Of a stretch of DNA of 9,836 nt, positions 5,983 through 9,836 are shown one piece after another. The position numbers were made by a program, and so were the translations under genes. This stretch comes from an uncultured Devosia sp. (GTDB taxonomy: Bacteria > Pseudomonadota > Alphaproteobacteria > Rhizobiales > Devosiaceae): the NCBI GenBank assembly GCA_946480655.1, contig CAMLKN010000075.1, positions 1 to 9,836 of the forward strand, read 5' to 3'. How positions within the stretch are numbered: the first letter of the stretch is position 1; every line of letters begins with the position of its first letter. The notes under the pieces are model-generated. The model was not told the DNA's origin. It searched no databases and worked only from the letters and a program-made list of their open reading frames with translations.

Positions 5983-7203
5983 TCAGGCGAAAAACTTACG
6001 GGCGCGCTCAATGCCGTCCACGAGCGCATCAACGTCATCCTTGCCGTTATATAGGGCGAAGGAGGCGCGGCAGGTAGAGGTGACGCCAAATCGCTTCAGC
6101 AATGGCTGGGCACAATGGGTGCCGGCCCTGACGGCAATACCATAGCGATCAAGGATCGTCGCGACATCATGGGCATGGGCGCCTGCGATCTCGAAAGAGA
6201 AGATGCCGCCCTTGCCAGGCGCGGCCCCGATCAGGCGCAGGGAATTGATCCGGCTCAGCTTTTCATGGGCATAGGCGGCGACGTCATGCTCATGCGCGGC
6301 AATGGCGTCGCGGCCGATGTCCTGCATGTAGTCGAGCGCCGCGCCAAGGCCCATGGCCTGCACAATGGGCGGCGTGCCGGCCTCGAAGCGATGCGGCGGT
6401 TCGTTGTAAGTCACGCCATCGAGAGTCACCGTCTCGATCATCTCGCCACCGCCCTGATAGGGCTGCATTTCGGCCAGCAGGTCATATTTGCCAAAAAGCA
6501 CGCCAATGCCGGTGGGCCCGTAGAGCTTGTGGCCGGTCATGATGTAGAAGTCGACATCAAGGTCCTGCACGTCCACCGTGGTATGAACGGCGCCCTGCGA
6601 GCCATCGACAAGCACCGGAATGCCGCGGGCATGGGCGATCTCGACGATCCGCTTGATCGGATTCACGGTGCCGAGGACGTTGGACATATGGGTAACCGCA
6701 ACGATACGGGTTCGATCGGTCAGGGAGGCCTCGAAGGCATCCATGTCCAGCAGCCCGTCATCGGACACATCGATCCACTTGATCACCGCGCCCTTGCGTT
6801 CGCGATGAAAGTGCCAGGGCACAATGTTGGAGTGATGCTCCATGATCGTGGTGACGATCTCGTCCCCTGCCCCGATGCGCGGACCCACAAAGGATGAGGC
6901 AACGAGGTTGATCGCCTCGGTGGCCGACTTGGTGAAGATGATTTCTTCCACGCGTCCGGCATTGAGGAAGCGGCGCACGCTTTCGCGGCCGGCCTCGTAA
7001 CCCTCGGTCGCGCGGTTGGCGAGCGTATGCAAGCCCCGGTGGACATTGGCATATTCGTGCCGGAAGGCATGATCCATGCGGTCCAGCACCTGCACCGGCT
7101 TCTGCGCTGACGCGCCCGAGTCGAGGTAGACCAGGCGGTGGCCGTGGATCTCTTCGCCCAGGATCGGGAAGTCGGCGCGGATTTTTTCGAGGTCGAAGGT
7201 CAT
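5983..7203 (-). CDS. sufS: Cysteine desulfurase SufS (class V aminotransferase fold, PLP-dependent)
   Basis: A 406-residue pyridoxal-phosphate enzyme that removes sulfur from L-cysteine, giving alanine and an enzyme persulfide used for Fe-S cluster building. Length and key positions match E. coli SufS: the PLP lysine is Lys226 in TGHKLYGP, the persulfide cysteine is Cys364 in RAGTHCAQP, the EHHSNIVPW histidines are at 123-124, and Arg379 follows in TCRAS. The start is taken at the ATG at 7203, preceded by AGGA with a 5-base spacer. An in-frame ATG at 7260 would add 19 residues, but those come from the palindromic repeat upstream and break the agreement with the family. The gene follows sufD after 138 bp, the only large gap in the cluster, and precedes the sufT-like gene by 12 bp. 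No SufE or SufU partner is in the window. Confidence 0.96.
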   Translation of the reverse strand: MTFDLEKIRADFPILGEEIHGHRLVYLDSGASAQKPVQVLDRMDHAFRHEYANVHRGLHTLANRATEGYEAGRESVRRFLNAGRVEEIIFTKSATEAINLVASSFVGPRIGAGDEIVTTIMEHHSNIVPWHFHRERKGAVIKWIDVSDDGLLDMDAFEASLTDRTRIVAVTHMSNVLGTVNPIKRIVEIAHARGIPVLVDGSQGAVHTTVDVQDLDVDFYIMTGHKLYGPTGIGVLFGKYDLLAEMQPYQGGGEMIETVTLDGVTYNEPPHRFEAGTPPIVQAMGLGAALDYMQDIGRDAIAAHEHDVAAYAHEKLSRINSLRLIGAAPGKGGIFSFEIAGAHAHDVATILDRYGIAVRAGTHCAQPLLKRFGVTSTCRASFALYNGKDDVDALVDGIERARKFFA

Positions 7204-7208
7204 TTCAA

Positions 7209-7212
7209 TCCT
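7209..7212 (-). promoter_or_regulatory. Ribosome binding site deciding the sufS start
   Basis: AGGA on the minus strand, five bases before the ATG at 7203. It supports this start over the upstream in-frame ATG at 7260, which lies within the repeat. Confidence 0.6.
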
Positions 7213-7221
7213 ACCAGCCGC

Positions 7222-7328
7222 CCTCGTGGTTCGAGGGTCGCTACGCTCCCACCTCACCATGAGGGCTACCTCGGGAGTTGAGGAGAAATCCTCATGGTGA
7301 GGTGCGCGCAGCGCCTCGAACCACGAGG
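7222..7328. repeat. Head-to-head pair of palindromic REP-like units in the sufD-sufS gap
   Basis: Two inverted copies of a unit of about 40 bases face each other. The outer arms CCTCGTGGTTCGAGG (7222-7236) and CCTCGAACCACGAGG (7314-7328) are exact reverse complements (15 bp). The inner arms ACCTCACCATGAGG (7251-7264) and CCTCATGGTGAGGT (7290-7303) are exact reverse complements (14 bp). The parts between them (7237-7250 and 7304-7313) pair imperfectly, 8 of 10 positions across the best stretch. A 25-base spacer (7265-7289) separates the two units. Each unit also contains its own small dyads, such as CCTCA-TGG-TGAGG. This is the look of dispersed intergenic palindromes (REP/BIME type) that I recall in many Hyphomicrobiales genomes. 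As RNA it would form a very stable structure inside the suf transcript. No transposase or coding content is present. Confidence 0.8.
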
Positions 7329-7341
7329 ATTTCGGTCTGTG

Positions 7342-8550
7342 TCACCGGCCCAGCAACCAGCCGTCGACGATGCCCTGCAGGGCTTCGTTGAGCTCGGAAT
7401 CCTCAATCGGATCAAGCAGTTCGGCGATGAAGCCACGGACCAGCATGGTCTCGGCCTCGGCCTTGGGGATGCCGCGGCTCAAAAGGTAGAATAAGCTATC
7501 CTCGTCGAGCTTGCCGCAGGTCGAGCCATGGCCGCAGACGACGTCGTCAGCGTAGATTTCGAGTTCGGGCTTGCTGAGGATTTCGGCCTCATCCGAGAGC
7601 ATCAGGCCCTGATGCATGAACTTGGCATCGGTCTTCTGAGCGTCGCGGGCGACCACCAGCTTGCCCTGCACCACCGCCTTCGACTTGCCGCGGCTGATCG
7701 ACTTGAACAGCGGCTGGGACGACGTATGCGGCACGGCATGCTGCGTTTCCATCGTGATATCAGCATGTTGGCCGTCGGAGACGAGGTTGAGGCCAGTGAT
7801 GTCGGCATGGGCGCCGGCTCCGTCCATGCGCGGAAACACATTGGTGCGGGCGAGGCCCGAACCGAGGTGGATGATCAGCGTGCGCAGCTTGGCGCCATCG
7901 GCGAGATGGTACTCGTTGGTGGCAAAATGCGTTGCAGCACGGGCACTTAGGTCCACGGTGATGTGGGTGACGACGGCGTCCTTGCCCAGCGCCATATAGG
8001 TGGCGTGATTGCCCACATGGGCAGCGTCCGAACCCGAGAAGGTCTCGATGATCGTCGTACTGGCGCCGTCGGCGACGAAGATCTTGAGGGCGTCGGCAAC
8101 ATGGGCGGCTTCGCCTTCGATGCGGCGCTCGATCTGGATGACCGGATCGACGGAGCTTTCCAGCGTCAGCGACAGCGCCTTATTTGCCAGCGCATTGTTA
8201 ACGTGAACCAGCACATCGTCACGCAAAGTCAGAACGCCGCCGGCGGCCTCACCGACGATGACGCCCGCGGGGGCTGTCGAAGCGTTCTGGATGACGCCAT
8301 TGGCGATCATCAGCGTGTAGGCACCCGGAATGCGCAGCGCAGGCGCGCTCGCCTCGTTGGCGGCCTTGGCCAGCGGCGGAATGGCCCGCAGCAGGGTCTT
8401 GAGGTCGGTATAGTGATAGCTCTCGACGCGGCGCGTCGGGAGGCCGACCATGGTGACGCGGTCGGCAGCCTGGTCGGCGCCGGCAGATTTGAGCTGGGCG
8501 ATGAGGGCTTCCTCGGCTGGGCCGAGGCGGACTGGGAAATTGGCGCGCAT
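7342..8550 (-). CDS. sufD: Fe-S cluster assembly protein SufD
   Basis: A 402-residue SufB/SufD-family protein with the right-handed beta-helix type of sequence, forming the SufB-SufC2-SufD scaffold on which Fe-S clusters are built. The C-terminal signature ADDVVCGHGSTCGKL is at 334-348, including Cys339, His341 and Cys345; the His in this motif is a conserved functional residue in SufD. It is followed by DSLFYLLSRGI (351-361). The N-terminal part (about 1-130) is helical and variable, and includes RVESYHYTDLKTL (41-53), the common N-terminal W/Y-TDL-type motif. The ATG at 8550 is only 2 bp after the sufC stop, so translation is probably coupled; a GAGG inside the end of sufC can act as RBS. 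The length and lack of SufB-specific features favour SufD over SufB. Confidence 0.94.
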   Translation of the reverse strand: MRANFPVRLGPAEEALIAQLKSAGADQAADRVTMVGLPTRRVESYHYTDLKTLLRAIPPLAKAANEASAPALRIPGAYTLMIANGVIQNASTAPAGVIVGEAAGGVLTLRDDVLVHVNNALANKALSLTLESSVDPVIQIERRIEGEAAHVADALKIFVADGASTTIIETFSGSDAAHVGNHATYMALGKDAVVTHITVDLSARAATHFATNEYHLADGAKLRTLIIHLGSGLARTNVFPRMDGAGAHADITGLNLVSDGQHADITMETQHAVPHTSSQPLFKSISRGKSKAVVQGKLVVARDAQKTDAKFMHQGLMLSDEAEILSKPELEIYADDVVCGHGSTCGKLDEDSLFYLLSRGIPKAEAETMLVRGFIAELLDPIEDSELNEALQGIVDGWLLGR

Positions 8551-8552
8551 GA

Positions 8553-9314
<762 letters not shown>

Positions 9315-9350
9315 GTCAGGTCTCCAATTTCGGGCGGGCGGCGAGCAGCG

Positions 9351-9836
9351 TCAGGCGCCGGGCTCGCCGTCCCAGTAATCAAGGTGGTTCTGGCCTTCGC
9401 GGCCGCAGTGGCGGAGGCGACGGTCAGCCGAAGAGCGGCTCGTCACCTGGAATTTGCCCGAGTCCGGGTATTCGCAGACTTCGGTGTCGGCATTGTTGGC
9501 GATGCCCAGATATTTGAGCGTCACCGAGCCGGTGTTGAGGATCTGGTGCGCCGTTTCCGGCCCACCGGTCGGCGCGCCTAGCACGTCACCGGCCTTGAAG
9601 GAGTAGCGCTCGGTGCCGAAGCGATAGGTCCCCTCGCCTTCCAGCACGATGAAGAGTTCTTCCTCGACGTGATGGTTGTGGAAGGGGCAGCTCGACTTGC
9701 CGGGCGGCACTTCGTTGTAGCTGATGCCGAGTGCGCGGAGACCCAACAGCTTGCCGAAGGAAGTGTCGGCAGACTTGTACAGCGTCCCTTGCTCCCAGGC
9801 GTCGAGCGCCAGGGAGGCAAGAGTAACCACGGGATT
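9351..9836 (-). CDS. Cupin-domain protein in the suf operon (5' end cut by window edge)
   Basis: At least 161 residues of a small single-domain cupin are visible; the frame is open to the window edge, so the true start lies beyond 9836. The GTG at 9830 is only an internal possibility. Numbering from it, cupin motif 1 is PGKSSCPFHNHHVEEE (43-58), with His51, His53 and a Glu as probable metal ligands, and motif 2 is GDVLGAPTGGPETAH (81-95), with His95 as the further ligand. The metal site therefore looks intact. The C-terminal part, about 110-159, contains EVCEYPDSGKFQVTSR (117-132) and ends LDYWDGEPGA. The specific function is not recognised: cupins include isomerases, dioxygenases, sensors and storage proteins. 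It lies 36 bp upstream of sufC on the same strand, suggesting co-transcription with the SUF genes, perhaps as a metal-linked accessory. Confidence 0.85.
   Translation of the reverse strand, partial: NPVVTLASLALDAWEQGTLYKSADTSFGKLLGLRALGISYNEVPPGKSSCPFHNHHVEEELFIVLEGEGTYRFGTERYSFKAGDVLGAPTGGPETAHQILNTGSVTLKYLGIANNADTEVCEYPDSGKFQVTSRSSADRRLRHCGREGQNHLDYWDGEPGA

Noticed and set aside
7204..7260. N-terminal extension of SufS from an in-frame ATG at 7260.
   Set aside because: The added residues derive from the palindromic repeat. The ATG at 7203 has a good RBS and gives the 406-residue length with Lys226 and Cys364 as in E. coli SufS.

Overview
The window looks like ordinary chromosome from an alphaproteobacterium, probably of the order Hyphomicrobiales. 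The Devosia/Pelagibacterium group is my best guess from overall protein character, and it is not proven. The DNA is GC-rich, the proteins (RhlE-type helicase, DUF1206 membrane protein, SUF components, GGDEF protein) have alphaproteobacterial character, and a palindromic repeat of a kind I associate with this order sits between two genes.

Left part (1-3810): a DUF1206 membrane protein gene runs leftward from 802 and leaves the window just before its stop. An intergenic region (803-1178) follows. It holds a good sigma70-type promoter and a leader that folds into consecutive hairpins, and it feeds an RhlE-type DEAD-box RNA helicase (1179-2600). Next comes a soluble GGDEF protein, a predicted diguanylate cyclase (2743-3810). 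All three genes start with GTG or TTG.

Right part (3811-9836, all minus strand): a SUF iron-sulfur cluster assembly operon, read right to left: a cupin gene (5' end outside the window), sufC, sufD, sufS, a sufT-like MIP18-family gene, sufA, then aroA. SufC is the ATPase of the SufBCD scaffold and SufD its partner. SufS supplies sulfur from cysteine, SufA carries clusters, and the MIP18-family protein helps maturation. SufB is not in the window and is expected beyond the right edge. aroA (shikimate pathway) follows sufA after 52 bp with only a weak hairpin between, so it may be partly co-transcribed. Its stop codon abuts the GGDEF stop codon exactly.

No phage, transposase, CRISPR array, tRNA or rRNA was seen. 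No wholly new system is evident. The points most worth a second look are the tiled-hairpin leader of the helicase gene, the head-to-head palindromic repeat splitting the suf operon, the cupin upstream of sufC, and an EPSP synthase whose class differs from that familiar in Agrobacterium and Brucella.
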